DNA of 18,293 bases. It comes from an uncultured Acetatifactor sp. Lineage in GTDB: Bacteria; Bacillota; Clostridia; Lachnospirales; Lachnospiraceae. The stretch is taken from NCBI GenBank assembly GCA_947626405.1, contig CANQSE010000009.1:1-18293 (forward strand), read 5' to 3'. Both the position numbers and the translations under genes were made by a program. Shown piece after piece: positions 1 through 8,120 of the stretch. The number at the start of each line of letters is the position of its first letter. Within the stretch, counting starts at the first letter, position 1. Under the pieces are notes generated by a model, which had not been told where the DNA came from, made no database searches, and was given only the letters and a program-made list of their open reading frames with translations.

Positions 1-423
1 CTTTGCAAGACGGGAAGGACTTATGTATATGAGCTGAACGGCTTCGGCAGAAAAATGCCGAAGGTGTTTCTGATTTTTACGGTATCGGCGCTTGCGCTGA
101 TGGGTGTGCCGGGACTCTGCGGCTTTGTGAGCAAGTGGTATCTTGCCGGCGCCGCCATAGAGAGCGCAACGCCTCTCGGATATCTGGGAGTGGCCGCGTT
201 ATTGATATCAGCGCTGCTCACCGCCATCTACATGCTTACAATTGTGGTGAGAGCATTTTTTCCTGGCAGGGATTTTGACTGGGAGACTGTAAAGGATGTA
301 GAGGACCCAAACTGGATGATGATCGTGCCGTTACTTATTTTTACGGTTGTGATCTTTGTATTTGGTCTGCACTCGGGTCCGGTTATCAGCGTTCTTGAGA
401 GTATTTCCAAAACACTGCAGTAA
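1..423 (+). CDS. Proton-conducting membrane subunit (complex I / Mrp antiporter type), C-terminal part
   Basis: The gene enters from the left edge in frame 1 and has no stop before 421-423, so only about the last 140 residues are present. They contain a segment typical of NuoL/NuoM/MrpD-type antiporter-like subunits: a helix with a MGVPGLCGFVSKW motif, where the small-Gly-Pro followed by an F-x-SK pattern marks one of the last conserved helices. Two further hydrophobic helices follow, at about residues 58-84 and 102-120 of the visible part. Family knowledge: these subunits move protons or sodium across the cytoplasmic membrane as part of a complex I-like, hydrogenase or Mrp complex. The next gene is a second member of the same family 40 bases downstream, so both probably belong to one multi-subunit operon. 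The exact subunit cannot be named from this fragment. Confidence 0.85.
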   Translation, partial: LCKTGRTYVYELNGFGRKMPKVFLIFTVSALALMGVPGLCGFVSKWYLAGAAIESATPLGYLGVAALLISALLTAIYMLTIVVRAFFPGRDFDWETVKDVEDPNWMMIVPLLIFTVVIFVFGLHSGPVISVLESISKTLQ

Positions 424-432
424 ATTGAAGGG

Positions 433-446
433 GCCGCTATAGCGGC
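433..446. other. Perfect 14-bp palindrome between the two antiporter-subunit genes
   Basis: GCCGCTATAGCGGC is self-complementary and would fold in RNA as a 5-bp GC stem with a TATA loop. It lies 10 bases after the stop of the first gene and just upstream of the start of the second. No T-run follows, so it is not a terminator. An intercistronic mRNA hairpin is possible, but its role is unknown. Confidence 0.4.
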
Positions 447-463
447 GGAATGTGAGGCATTAT

Positions 464-2569
464 ATGAGGCTTGAATGGATCCTGGGATTTCTGGTATTTT
501 TCCCGTTTGCGGCGGCGCCTGTAAGCTATTGCGCCGGAGCATGGTGCCTTAAAAGAAACGGAAAGGATCAGGAGAAGCAGGAGACGCTGCGGGATGTGAT
601 TGCAGTCCTGTCGGCTGTCTGTGAATTTCTGCTCATGCTGTATCTTGCACTTAAGGCTGCGGGCGCGGTGTCGGCCGGAGAGAGCATCAGGCTCGTGCTT
701 CCCGATATATGCGGCTGGGAGCTTAGCTTCGTGCTGGATGGCTTTCGTCTTTTGTACGGCCTGACAGCCTCATTTATGTGGATGATGGCTTCAATGCTTT
801 CCGTAGAATACATGATGCACCATAGAAACCGCAGCAGGTATTATCTTTTTTTACTTGTGACGCTTGGGGCGACAATGGGAGTTTTCTTCTCATCAAACCT
901 TTATACAACGTTTGTTTTCTTTGAGATTATGTCGTTTACGTCGTATGTGTGGGTTGCTCAGGAGGAGACAGGCGCCGCCTTAAGGGCAGCGGGGACTTAC
1001 CTTGCTGTGGCTGTGATCGGCGGACTGGCGATGCTGATGGGTATACTTCTCTTAAACAGGATGCTTGGCGTTTTGGAGATTTCCGAGCTCTCACGTGCGG
1101 CCGCGGCATATGAAAACAAGGGACTTCTGTATGCGGCGGGAGGCTGTATGCTGGTGGGATTCGGGGCTAAGGCCGGCGCGTTCCCGCTTCATATCTGGCT
1201 GCCAAAGGCTCACCCTGTGGCTCCGGCTCCTGCTTCGGCGCTCTTGTCCGGCATCCTGACAAAGACAGGTATTTACGGGACGCTGATCTTAAGCTGCAGC
1301 CTGTTTCTTCATGACAGATACTGGAGCGTGCCCGTGCTTGGAATCGGCGTGGCGACCATGCTGGGCGGCGCGGTGCTTGGTGTGTTTTCAATAGATCTAA
1401 AGAGAGTCCTGGCCTGTTCTTCGATGTCGCAGATCGGATTTATACTGGTCGGCATCGGGATGCAGGGGATGCTGGGGGAAGAAAACGCGCTGGCGGTACA
1501 CGGCACGTTTCTTCATATGGTGAATCACTCTTTGATCAAGCTTGTGCTTTTCCTTGCGGCGGGCGTGATATATATGAACGCCCATTCACTGGATCTGAAC
1601 GAGATAAGAGGGTTCGGCCGAAAGAAGCCGCTGCTGGCGTGCATATTTCTGACGGGCGCACTTGCAATATCGGGCGTGCCGTTTTTTGGCGGATATGTGA
1701 GCAAGACCCTGCTCCACGAGAGCATACTGGAGTACGGAAGCACGCCGTGGATGAAGCTTACGGAGTGGCTTTTCCTGTTGTCGGGAGGACTCACGGCGGC
1801 ATATATGACTAAGCTCTTTGCCGCGATCTTTGTAGAAAAAAACGAAGACAAAGCGCGTCAGGAGAAATACGATCGGAAAGTTCCCTACATGAACATTATC
1901 ACAAAGACCGCGCTTGCCGGAAGCGCCCTGGTGCTGTTTGTATGGGGAGTCCTGCCTTCCCTGACTATGGATCCGGCGGCTGTCCTTGCACAGAGATTTA
2001 TGGGACTGGAAGACGAGGGTGCGGCCGTGTCATATTTTTCTTTGGAGAATTTAAAAGGTGCGGCCATATCGCTTGGAATCGGCGCCATAGTCTATATCTT
2101 TTTTGTCAGGAAATGCCTTATGAAGCGGCGTGAGGGCGCCTCTGCAAAAGCTTACGTGAACGCATGGCCGCGGTGGCTTGATCTGGAAGAACTTATTTAT
2201 CGTCCGGTGCTTATAAAGATTTTCCCTGCGATTTTCGGAGTGCTGTGCAGAATACTGGACGGCTTTGTCGATACGGCGGTTGTGCTCCTGCGCAAAACTC
2301 TGTACAGGGACAGTCCGCTGCCGTACGAGCGTCCGGAGGGAAATGCGCTCACTGTGCTTATTGGCCGGCTGCTTAACGGTATTCAGGCAGTCGGAAATAT
2401 AACGTGGCGCAGACAAAGGCAGTCGCACAGGGATTATAAGCATCTGACAGCCATGAAAATGGAGGAATTTAAGGAAAGCGGCCTTGTGATACAGCGAAGC
2501 CTTTCATTCGGTCTTTTGCTGTTTTGCGTGGGACTTTCCCTGACCCTGGTGTATTTGATATTATGGTGA
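464..2569 (+). CDS. Proton-conducting membrane transporter, NuoL/HyfB/MrpA type
   Basis: This is a large polytopic protein (701 residues from the ATG at 464) of the complex I antiporter-like family. The expected charged residues of the half-channels are visible: a Glu in FFEIMSF (about residue 154), Lys in GAKAGAFPLHIWLPKAHP (about 236) with the helix-7 His, Lys in SGILTKTGIYG (about 267), and Lys in VNHSLIKLVLF (about 359). After the usual 14 or so helices there is a charged, amphipathic stretch from about residue 545 and a last hydrophobic helix at the very C-terminus (about 680-700). That layout recalls the lateral helix and anchoring helix of NuoL. Start choice: an in-frame GTG at 452 lacks a ribosome site, whereas the ATG at 464 has GAGG six bases upstream. 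It probably works with the preceding subunit in one ion-pumping complex. Which complex (Mrp, hydrogenase or complex I-like) cannot be decided here. Confidence 0.9.
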   Translation: MRLEWILGFLVFFPFAAAPVSYCAGAWCLKRNGKDQEKQETLRDVIAVLSAVCEFLLMLYLALKAAGAVSAGESIRLVLPDICGWELSFVLDGFRLLYGLTASFMWMMASMLSVEYMMHHRNRSRYYLFLLVTLGATMGVFFSSNLYTTFVFFEIMSFTSYVWVAQEETGAALRAAGTYLAVAVIGGLAMLMGILLLNRMLGVLEISELSRAAAAYENKGLLYAAGGCMLVGFGAKAGAFPLHIWLPKAHPVAPAPASALLSGILTKTGIYGTLILSCSLFLHDRYWSVPVLGIGVATMLGGAVLGVFSIDLKRVLACSSMSQIGFILVGIGMQGMLGEENALAVHGTFLHMVNHSLIKLVLFLAAGVIYMNAHSLDLNEIRGFGRKKPLLACIFLTGALAISGVPFFGGYVSKTLLHESILEYGSTPWMKLTEWLFLLSGGLTAAYMTKLFAAIFVEKNEDKARQEKYDRKVPYMNIITKTALAGSALVLFVWGVLPSLTMDPAAVLAQRFMGLEDEGAAVSYFSLENLKGAAISLGIGAIVYIFFVRKCLMKRREGASAKAYVNAWPRWLDLEELIYRPVLIKIFPAIFGVLCRILDGFVDTAVVLLRKTLYRDSPLPYERPEGNALTVLIGRLLNGIQAVGNITWRRQRQSHRDYKHLTAMKMEEFKESGLVIQRSLSFGLLLFCVGLSLTLVYLILW

Positions 2570-2621
2570 CTGACCGCTCAGATTTGCGACGTAACAGTTT
2601 GGCCTTTCCCTTGCAAGTCAC

Positions 2622-2758
2622 GCCCGGTACTGCCGATGTTCTCCTGACAGACCGTGCGTGCACGTCGGCACTTGGCGAGGTACTTTCGAGCCTGGTGTCC
2701 GTTACGTGCTAAGCCGAGCGGAAGCGCGTCTGACAGGAGAATATCGGCAGTACCGGGC
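2622..2758. repeat. Long inverted-repeat element, copy 1
   Basis: The arms at 2622-2652 and 2728-2758 are reverse complements at 29 of 31 positions and enclose a 75-base middle. Part of the element (2664-2732) occurs again, inverted, at 7755-7823 with 65 of 69 bases identical, including a 46-base block with a single mismatch (2664-2709 versus 7778-7823). The left arm (about 2622-2653) also matches 7833-7864 in inverted orientation. It lies between genes and carries no convincing ORF. It behaves like a dispersed non-coding element such as a MITE or REP-like repeat, or a structured RNA. No transposase is present, and the family is not recognised. Confidence 0.75.
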
Positions 2759-2790
2759 TGAATAAGGCGGAGGGGCCGAACCGTTATTTT

Positions 2791-2836
2791 ACGGTGCGTC
2801 CTGATCCACTTTTACGACGCATCTTGATCCACTTTG
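2791..2836. repeat. Two tandem 23-bp repeats upstream of the kinase promoter
   Basis: Copies lie at 2791-2813 and 2814-2836, match at 18 of 23 positions and share the exact core TGATCCACTTT. The second copy ends four bases before the -35 box of the kinase promoter. Two readings are possible: sites for a transcription factor spaced about two helical turns apart, or the leftover end of an insertion sequence, since IS21-type elements carry short repeated motifs at their ends. No transposase remains nearby. Confidence 0.6.
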
Positions 2837-2839
2837 CTG

Positions 2840-2868
2840 TTGAAAACTTCAGCGGGTATTGTTAAAAT
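2840..2868 (+). promoter_or_regulatory. Sigma-A-like promoter of the hybrid kinase gene
   Basis: TTGAAA at 2840-2845 and TAAAAT at 2863-2868 are separated by exactly 17 bases, with one mismatch to consensus in each box. The predicted start is near 2875, leaving a short leader before the ribosome site GGAGGT at 2894-2899. Confidence 0.65.
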
Positions 2869-2903
2869 AATAAGTGGAATATTGTTCCTTACCGGAGGTA
2901 AAC

Positions 2904-5423
2904 ATGGAAATAGTAAGACTGCAGATATCATGTATGATTCTGGTGGCGCTCATAGCGCTTCTGTATTATTCCGCTCAGAGGAAGCATGGATATTACCATA
3001 CGCTTTTTTCAACGCTGTTGTGCTGCACGGAGATATATCTGGGGATAAATCTTGGCTCAGTCTATGTCATCGAGCGGTACGCCGACGCGTCTCCCCTTAT
3101 CATAAAGCTTGTATTTGGGTCTTATTACGCCATGCTGGTGATTCTGACATATGTGGCGTTTCTCTATGTGGTGAAGGTTATAAAGGAAAATTATCAGGAA
3201 TCCAGGATCAAGGGATACAGGTGGAGTATTCCGGTCGTTGTCGCCCTGGTCTTTCTTGTGTTTTCTCCCTTTGAGATCAGAACCTTTAAGAGAGGAAGCT
3301 ATGCCTTCAGCATATCGGTTTATGTGTCCTGCATCGTGGTCATATTTTATATTCTGACGGTGTTTGGTCTTTTTATAAGGTACTGGAAATCCATAAATCA
3401 GAAAAAACGTCAGATTATAATGGGTGTTGCGGTTGTGACATCAGGAGCCGTTTTTTTGCAGACAGTGTTCCACACCGCAAGCATAACCGCGTTTGCCGTG
3501 ACACTTCTTGTTGTGGGTCTGTATCTGAGTGAGGAGAGTCCGGACGTAAAGCTTATTCAGGAGCTGCAGAAGGAGAAGGCGCGGGCGGACGCCGCGAACA
3601 ATGCGAAGTCGCAGTTCCTTGCAAATATGTCCCATGAGATGCGCACGCCTATCAACGCCATCATGGGAATGAACGAGATGATCCTGAGGGAGACGCAGGA
3701 GGAGGAGACAAAGGAACACGCCATAGACATAAAAAATGCCGCTCAGATCCTGCACAGCCTTATAAACGACACGCTGGATCTGTCCAAGATAGAATCCGGA
3801 AAGATGGAGATTGTTCCGGTTGAGTATCATTTAAGCAGCCTTATCAACGACCTTGTAAACATGGCCTCGGTCCGTGCGAACGCAAAGAATCTGGAGCTTA
3901 AGGTCAATGTGGATCCGGATCTTCCCTCGGTTTATTACGGAGACGACGTCAGGATCCGCCAGGTTGTGACAAATATCCTCACAAACGCCGTTAAATACAC
4001 AAAAGAGGGTTCGGTGACGCTGACGGTGAAAAAGAAGATGGTTGTTGACGGGCTGGCCGTGATACATTTTTCCGTAAAGGACACAGGCGTGGGGATCAGA
4101 CCGGAGGATATGTCAAAGCTGTACGGAGCCTTTGAGCGGATTGATGAGAGGGAGCACCGCCAGGAGGAGGGAACAGGTCTTGGCATGAGCATCACCATGA
4201 AGCTTCTTGAATTGATGGGAAGTAAAATAGAGGTGGAGAGCGAATACGGAAAAGGCTCCGAATTTTATTTTGATTTGGAGCAGAGGATCATAAATCCAAG
4301 TCCTATGGGAGATTTTCACGAGAGCATAAAACAAATGGCAAAGGATTACGACTACCGTGTTTCCTTTACGGCGCCGGACGCCGAGGTGCTTGTCGTGGAT
4401 GATAACGAAATCAACAGAAAGGTCTTTATCGGTCTTTTAAAGCAGACAAAGATCAAGGTCGTTGAAGCCGCAAGCGGCAGAGAATGTCTGGATCTCGTAA
4501 AAGAGAAGCATTTTGATCTGATCTTTCTGGACCATATGATGCCGGAGATGGACGGAATAGAAACTCTGCAGCACATGAAGGAGCTTTCTGCAAATGAAAA
4601 CAAGTGCAGCGAAACTCCCGTGATTATTCTCACCGCCAATGCAATAACGGGCGCAAAAGAAGAATATATGCAGAAGGGCTTTGACGAATATCTCGCAAAG
4701 CCTATTGTGCCGGAGAAGCTGGAGGATCTGATCTACCGGATGCTGCCAGGGGAGCTTTTGAAGGAAACTCAGGGTAAGGTGCCGGAAGACGCGCAGAAGA
4801 ACGTGAAAGAGGAAGAAAAGCTTCCCGAGCTTCCTCAGATTGAGGGCGTGGACTGGAGTTACGCGAGACTGCACCTGCCGGACGACGCTCTGATCCGCTC
4901 CACGGCCGAAGATTTCAGGCGCCGGCTTGAGACGGAAAGGGAGCTGGTGGAAGGGCTGGAGAGAGAGTCAGCTTCCGACGAAGGTCTGAAGAATTACCGC
5001 ATAGAGGTCCACGCGCTTAAGAGCTCGGCGGCCATGATAGGAATAATGCAGCTTTCCGCGCTTTCCGCGCTGTGCGAGCGTGCGGCTATAGACGGTGACA
5101 GACAAAGGATCGGGCTGCTTACGCCGATTCTCTCGGAGCAGATCACGCTGTACATGAACAGGCTTGAACCTTTTGCGCGTAAAGCGGCTGATAAAAAGAC
5201 ACTGGATCTCACGGAGACGGCGGCATTGTTGGACATGGTTAAGACAGCCATGCAGCAGCTTGATTTTGACGCCGCTGACGGCGCAATGGCGTCATTGAGG
5301 GAATACGGCTTTGAGGGAGAAGCCGCGCAGCTTATCGAAGCGCTGGACGCTCAGGTGTCGGCTCTTGACGCCGAAGGGGCTGTGGAAACCGCCGACATGC
5401 TCGCCGGGCTTTTGAAGGGATAA
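2904..5423 (+). CDS. Hybrid sensor histidine kinase with receiver and HPt domains
   Basis: This is an 839-residue membrane sensor kinase. The order is: six or seven hydrophobic helices (about 1-210), a coiled linker, a HisKA domain with [18 protein letters not shown] (His about 244), and an HATPase domain. The ATPase has an N box in [24 protein letters not shown] (about 393-398) and GTGLGMSI. A receiver follows (VVDDNEIN; phospho-Asp about 543 in [11 protein letters not shown]; Lys in LAKP), and then a C-terminal HPt domain with [12 protein letters not shown] (His about 703). All catalytic and phospho-acceptor residues are present, so a complete His-Asp-His relay in one chain is expected. No periplasmic sensor domain of note is seen, so the signal is probably sensed in or at the membrane. 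Start: an in-frame ATG exists at 2874, but GGAGGT five bases(ish) upstream of 2904 decides for the latter. The next gene, 42 bases on, is a receiver protein and the likely relay end point. Ligand unknown. Confidence 0.93.
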   Translation: MEIVRLQISCMILVALIALLYYSAQRKHGYYHTLFSTLLCCTEIYLGINLGSVYVIERYADASPLIIKLVFGSYYAMLVILTYVAFLYVVKVIKENYQESRIKGYRWSIPVVVALVFLVFSPFEIRTFKRGSYAFSISVYVSCIVVIFYILTVFGLFIRYWKSINQKKRQIIMGVAVVTSGAVFLQTVFHTASITAFAVTLLVVGLYLSEESPDVKLIQELQKEKARADAANNAKSQFLANMSHEMRTPINAIMGMNEMILRETQEEETKEHAIDIKNAAQILHSLINDTLDLSKIESGKMEIVPVEYHLSSLINDLVNMASVRANAKNLELKVNVDPDLPSVYYGDDVRIRQVVTNILTNAVKYTKEGSVTLTVKKKMVVDGLAVIHFSVKDTGVGIRPEDMSKLYGAFERIDEREHRQEEGTGLGMSITMKLLELMGSKIEVESEYGKGSEFYFDLEQRIINPSPMGDFHESIKQMAKDYDYRVSFTAPDAEVLVVDDNEINRKVFIGLLKQTKIKVVEAASGRECLDLVKEKHFDLIFLDHMMPEMDGIETLQHMKELSANENKCSETPVIILTANAITGAKEEYMQKGFDEYLAKPIVPEKLEDLIYRMLPGELLKETQGKVPEDAQKNVKEEEKLPELPQIEGVDWSYARLHLPDDALIRSTAEDFRRRLETERELVEGLERESASDEGLKNYRIEVHALKSSAAMIGIMQLSALSALCERAAIDGDRQRIGLLTPILSEQITLYMNRLEPFARKAADKKTLDLTETAALLDMVKTAMQQLDFDAADGAMASLREYGFEGEAAQLIEALDAQVSALDAEGAVETADMLAGLLKG

Positions 5424-5465
5424 TTTGATTAATATATGCGCTGAGACGCACACGGGGGTGTAAAT

Positions 5466-6227
5466 TTGAAAAAAATACTATTTATCGGAAAATTTAATTC
5501 CCTTACGGAGGACACAAATTTCTTCCTTGGACAGTATTTTACGGTGCAGCTTTGCTCGGAAAGCCCGGACGCCGTTAAGGGGATGTTAAAAATGTGCGGG
5601 CCGGACCTGGTGCTTATAAGCCTGGTGGGATTAAACTCCGATTTTTCCCCTGTGTTCAGGGAGATCGAGGTAAATTATAAGAGAATGCCCGTTATTACAT
5701 TCGGCACAGAGAATGAGAAGGCGGAATTTAAGGATTTCTACGCAAACAGCCAGTTTCAGTTTATGAAACGCCCCATCAGCAATCCCGAGCTTTTGTACGG
5801 AATATGCAGACGCCTGAATCTGGATCCTGACGAGCTGGAGCAGCAGAAGAAAGAGCGCGCGGGAAGGGTAAAAAAACATGTCCTTCTTGTGGACGACGAC
5901 CCGACGCTGCTTCGCAGCCTGAAGTCCCTGCTCCAGGAGGAATATAAGGTTTCCATAGCGGTCTCGGGCGCGCAGGCAATGATGATTCTGGGAAAGGGTA
6001 TGCCGGATATAATATTCCTGGACTATGAGATGCCTGTGTGCGACGGAAGACAGACTCTTAAGATGATTCGTGAGATGGAGGAAACCAGGGATGTACCTGT
6101 AGTATTCCTGACGGGCGTGGCTGACAGGCAGCATGTACAGGCGATCCTCGACCTGAAGCCTGCGGCGTACCTTTTGAAACCGCCTGTAGCGGCTACAATT
6201 ATCAAAATGATAGAAGACTTGACTTGA
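5466..6227 (+). CDS. Double-receiver response regulator without output domain
   Basis: The protein has 253 residues and two receiver-like halves. The C-terminal half (about 136-253) is a canonical receiver: acidic cluster in LLVDDDPTL, phospho-Asp about 186 in FLDYEMPVCDG, Thr about 216 in FLTG and Lys about 238 in LLKPP. The N-terminal half (about 1-120) has the fold pattern and a final FMKRP motif, but lacks the acidic pocket and the phospho-Asp (LISLVGLNSD), so it looks like a degenerate receiver. No DNA-binding, GGDEF or enzymatic domain follows, so any effect would come from protein contacts or passing on phosphate. The start is a TTG at 5466 with GGGGGTG about seven bases upstream. It follows the hybrid kinase by 42 bases and is probably co-transcribed, making it the likely acceptor for the kinase HPt domain (inference). 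Confidence 0.88.
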   Translation: MKKILFIGKFNSLTEDTNFFLGQYFTVQLCSESPDAVKGMLKMCGPDLVLISLVGLNSDFSPVFREIEVNYKRMPVITFGTENEKAEFKDFYANSQFQFMKRPISNPELLYGICRRLNLDPDELEQQKKERAGRVKKHVLLVDDDPTLLRSLKSLLQEEYKVSIAVSGAQAMMILGKGMPDIIFLDYEMPVCDGRQTLKMIREMEETRDVPVVFLTGVADRQHVQAILDLKPAAYLLKPPVAATIIKMIEDLT

Positions 6228-6283
6228 CGAAGACTTGACTTAATAACGTGACGGAAATAATGTGATGGAAATAACGTGACGGA
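6213..6283. repeat. Short tandem repeats at the end of the response-regulator gene
   Basis: GAAGACTTGACTT occurs at 6213-6225 and 6229-6241; the first copy overlaps the last codons of the gene. Three 14-base units follow (6242-6255, 6256-6269, 6270-6283) of the form AATAACGTGACGGA. Units 1 and 3 are identical, and unit 2 has two C-to-T changes. They sit directly before the terminator. Confidence 0.7.
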
Positions 6284-6287
6284 AATA

Positions 6288-6315
6288 AAAAAGGGCTGCG
6301 GAAGCAGCCCTTTTT
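6288..6315. terminator. Bidirectional rho-independent terminator
   Basis: A GGGCTGC/GCAGCCC stem (6293-6299 and 6304-6310) with loop GGAA is flanked by an A-run on the left and a T-run on the right. It can therefore end the kinase/regulator transcript from the left and the transporter gene from the right. Confidence 0.9.
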
Positions 6316-6339
6316 GTGTACTGTTATATGTGAAAAAAT

Positions 6340-7655
6340 TTACTCCGCGTTTTCCGTTTTTTCAGCCTTCTTTTTGCTCTTTGCGTTTACAAGGAAGAAG
6401 CTGCACAGAGCGGCAATGATATAGAGGACGATGGTGGCGTACAGCACGGCCTGATAACCGGTGGGGTTCACTGTATTTCCGTCGATTGGTTCCTCTTTAC
6501 CGAAATGCTTTACTATAAATGCGGACATCTGGTTTCCGGTCAGTCCGGCGATTGCCCAGGCGGAAAGAGTAATACCGTGGATGGCGCTGATATTCTTCAT
6601 GCCGTAATGGTCGGAGAGCAGTGTGGGCACGTTGGAGAAGCCGCCGCCGTATCCTGCGTTTACAACAAACAGCAGAATAAGCACAAGCACCATGAGGATG
6701 GTGGAGTCCTTACCGTTTACTATACCCTGTGTGGCGATGACAAGTCCGGTTGCCACGATGGAAAGGATCAGCATAATCTTGTAAATTGTGTTTCTGTCCT
6801 TAAATGTGTCTGCCCAGGCGGAAAATCCAAGACGGCCGCCCGCGTTGAAAATTGCGGTAACGGATGTGAGAACACCGACCATGCCTGCCAGACCGATGCA
6901 CTTGATAATCATCTTTTCCTGTGAAATCAGAGCCAGGCTGCAGGTAATATTTAAGTAGAACATAATCCAGATGCCGATGAAGGTGACGGGCTTTTGTCTG
7001 ATTACGTCGATAGCCCTCGAGCCCTTTTCCGTGGAGGTGGCCTCATGCCATCCGGCGGGTTTTGCCAGAAGGAGATGTCCCACGAACATCATCACAAAGT
7101 AAACGGCAGCAAGAATATAGAACATTTTGTAGATGCCGCCTTCTCCAAGGGATTTCAGCATGGCTTCCATGATGGGGCTCGCGATTGCCTTTGCGGCGCC
7201 GAAGCCTGCGACGGCCAGTCCGGTTGCCAGACCCTTTCGATCCTCAAACCAGAGCATCAGGGTCTTTACAGGGGAGAGGTATCCGGTGCCAAGGCCGATT
7301 CCCATGATAAATCCATAGCACAGATAGATGCCGATCAGGGACACAAGATTATGGGTATGTTCGCCGCCGTACCAGATAAAGAATCCGGTGCCGGCCATGC
7401 CCGCCGCGAAGCATATGGCGGAAATCAGCGAGGATTTATGTATATCCTTTTCAACGATATTTCCAAGAAAAGCCGCCGACATTCCGAGGAAGAAAATGGC
7501 GAAGCTGAACGCCCACTCGGTAGCGCCCTTGGTAAATCCGATATAATCGGGATATCCTGACTGAAAATCGACCAGCAGTACACCGTGCCGATGCTGCAGT
7601 GAAGTAAAAGCGCCGGAATCGCGGCACGGATCCATTTGTTTTGAATGTTTTTCAT
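6340..7655 (-). CDS. OFA-family MFS transporter, apparently frameshifted near the N-terminus
   Basis: The protein is a 12-helix major facilitator of the oxalate/formate antiporter (OFA) type. It has family features such as an N-terminal helix ending in GTVYCWSIFSQDI, the WAFSFAIFFLGMSAAFLG helix and a long run of Gly-rich helices (GIGLGTGYLSPV). The coding region is split: codons from the ATG at 7655 (MKNIQNKWIRAA) run to about 7550 in one frame, and the rest, from DYIGFTKG to the stop at 6340, lies in another. Adding one base in the GGG run at 7549-7551 (CCC on the coding strand) would join them into about 438 residues, a normal family length. The open frame starting at 7635 is thus not the real N-terminus. 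The frameshift is either a sequence error or a recent inactivating mutation. AAGGA lies about 12 bases upstream of 7655. The substrate is unknown; the family carries small carboxylates. It is divergent from the leucine-pathway fusion gene. Confidence 0.85.
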
Positions 7656-7694
7656 ATTTTACACTTATCCTTTCTTAAACTTTGAAACGACTTA

Positions 7695-7723
7695 ATTTTA
7701 CTCCTTATCAGAAAGGATTTCAA
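7695..7723 (-). promoter_or_regulatory. Sigma-A-like promoter of the OFA transporter gene
   Basis: Read on the minus strand, TTGAAA (7723-7718) is followed after exactly 17 bases by TAAAAT (7700-7695), one mismatch to consensus in each box. The predicted start is near 7688, about 33 bases before the ATG at 7655. Confidence 0.6.
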
Positions 7724-7754
7724 GGGTTATTCGCCATTTTATCAGCGAAGGCAA

Positions 7755-7864
7755 CAGACGCGCTTTCGCTCGGTTTCGCACGTAACGGACACCAGGCTCG
7801 AAAGTACCTCGCCAGGTGCCGACCGCTCAAACGGTCTGCCGGGAGAACATCGACATTACCGGAC
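7755..7864. repeat. Dispersed repeat element, copy 2 (inverted relative to copy 1)
   Basis: Bases 7755-7823 match the reverse complement of 2664-2732 at 65 of 69 positions. Bases 7833-7864 match the reverse complement of about 2622-2653 at 27 of 32 positions. The outer left arm of this copy is degraded, so the long hairpin seen in copy 1 is not intact here. The most conserved part is the middle (7778-7823), not the arms, which suggests the middle is what is functional or was most recently copied. Confidence 0.7.
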
Positions 7865-8044
7865 TGAATACAGCGTGACTGAATACAGCAGAGCGGCAAT
7901 AATTTTGAGAGATTTTTCAGGACTAATAAGGTCATATGAAAAACAAAAATTTAATCAATAATACAAAAGACAAATTCCTAAATTTACAGGACAACCGAAA
8001 ATAAGCAGAATAAATAAAGTCAATTAATAAATTAAAAATAATCA

Positions 8045-8073
8045 TTGTGTTTAGTTAAAAGCTGTGATACCAT
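8045..8073 (+). promoter_or_regulatory. Weak candidate promoter of the leuA-AraC fusion gene
   Basis: TTGTGT at 8045-8050 and TACCAT at 8068-8073 are spaced by 17 bases. Both boxes deviate from consensus, as is common for promoters that need an activator. The predicted start is near 8080, about 40 bases before the ATG. Confidence 0.3.
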
Positions 8074-8120
8074 AGAACAATCAGACAGTAAAAAGCATTT
8101 TGAGAGGGAGATTGAAGACT

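Larger units (their letters stand above)
2570..2903. other. Intergenic stretch with repeats and a promoter
   Basis: No convincing gene is present in these 334 bases. They hold a long inverted repeat (2622-2758), a 5-bp hairpin ACCGT/ACGGT at 2780-2795, a 23-bp tandem repeat (2791-2836), a sigma-A-like promoter (2840-2868) and the ribosome site GGAGGT (2894-2899) of the kinase gene. No clear rho-independent terminator with a T-run was seen after the antiporter operon. The long inverted repeat could stop or stabilise that transcript. Confidence 0.6.
7656..8120. other. Divergent intergenic region between transporter and leuA-type fusion gene
   Basis: These 465 bases contain no convincing gene. 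From left to right they hold the transporter promoter (7695-7723, minus strand), the inverted second copy of the dispersed repeat (7755-7864), a small direct repeat (GACTGAATACAGC at 7862-7874 and 7877-7889), an AT-rich stretch from about 7890 to 8045 and a weak candidate promoter for the fusion gene. No T-box or leucine leader peptide with a run of Leu codons was seen. Confidence 0.55.

Noticed and set aside
7540..7560. Programmed ribosomal frameshift in the transporter gene
   Set aside because: No slippery heptamer, hairpin or internal ribosome site was seen near the shift; a missing base in a GGG run is the simpler explanation.
7425..7655. Separate short minus-strand gene starting MKNIQNKW
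   Set aside because: It is the true N-terminus of the OFA transporter cut off by the frameshift, not an independent gene.
7890..8120. T-box or leucine leader peptide before the leuA-type gene
   Set aside because: No T-box TGGN-type loop, specifier stem, terminator or run of Leu codons was found in this AT-rich leader.
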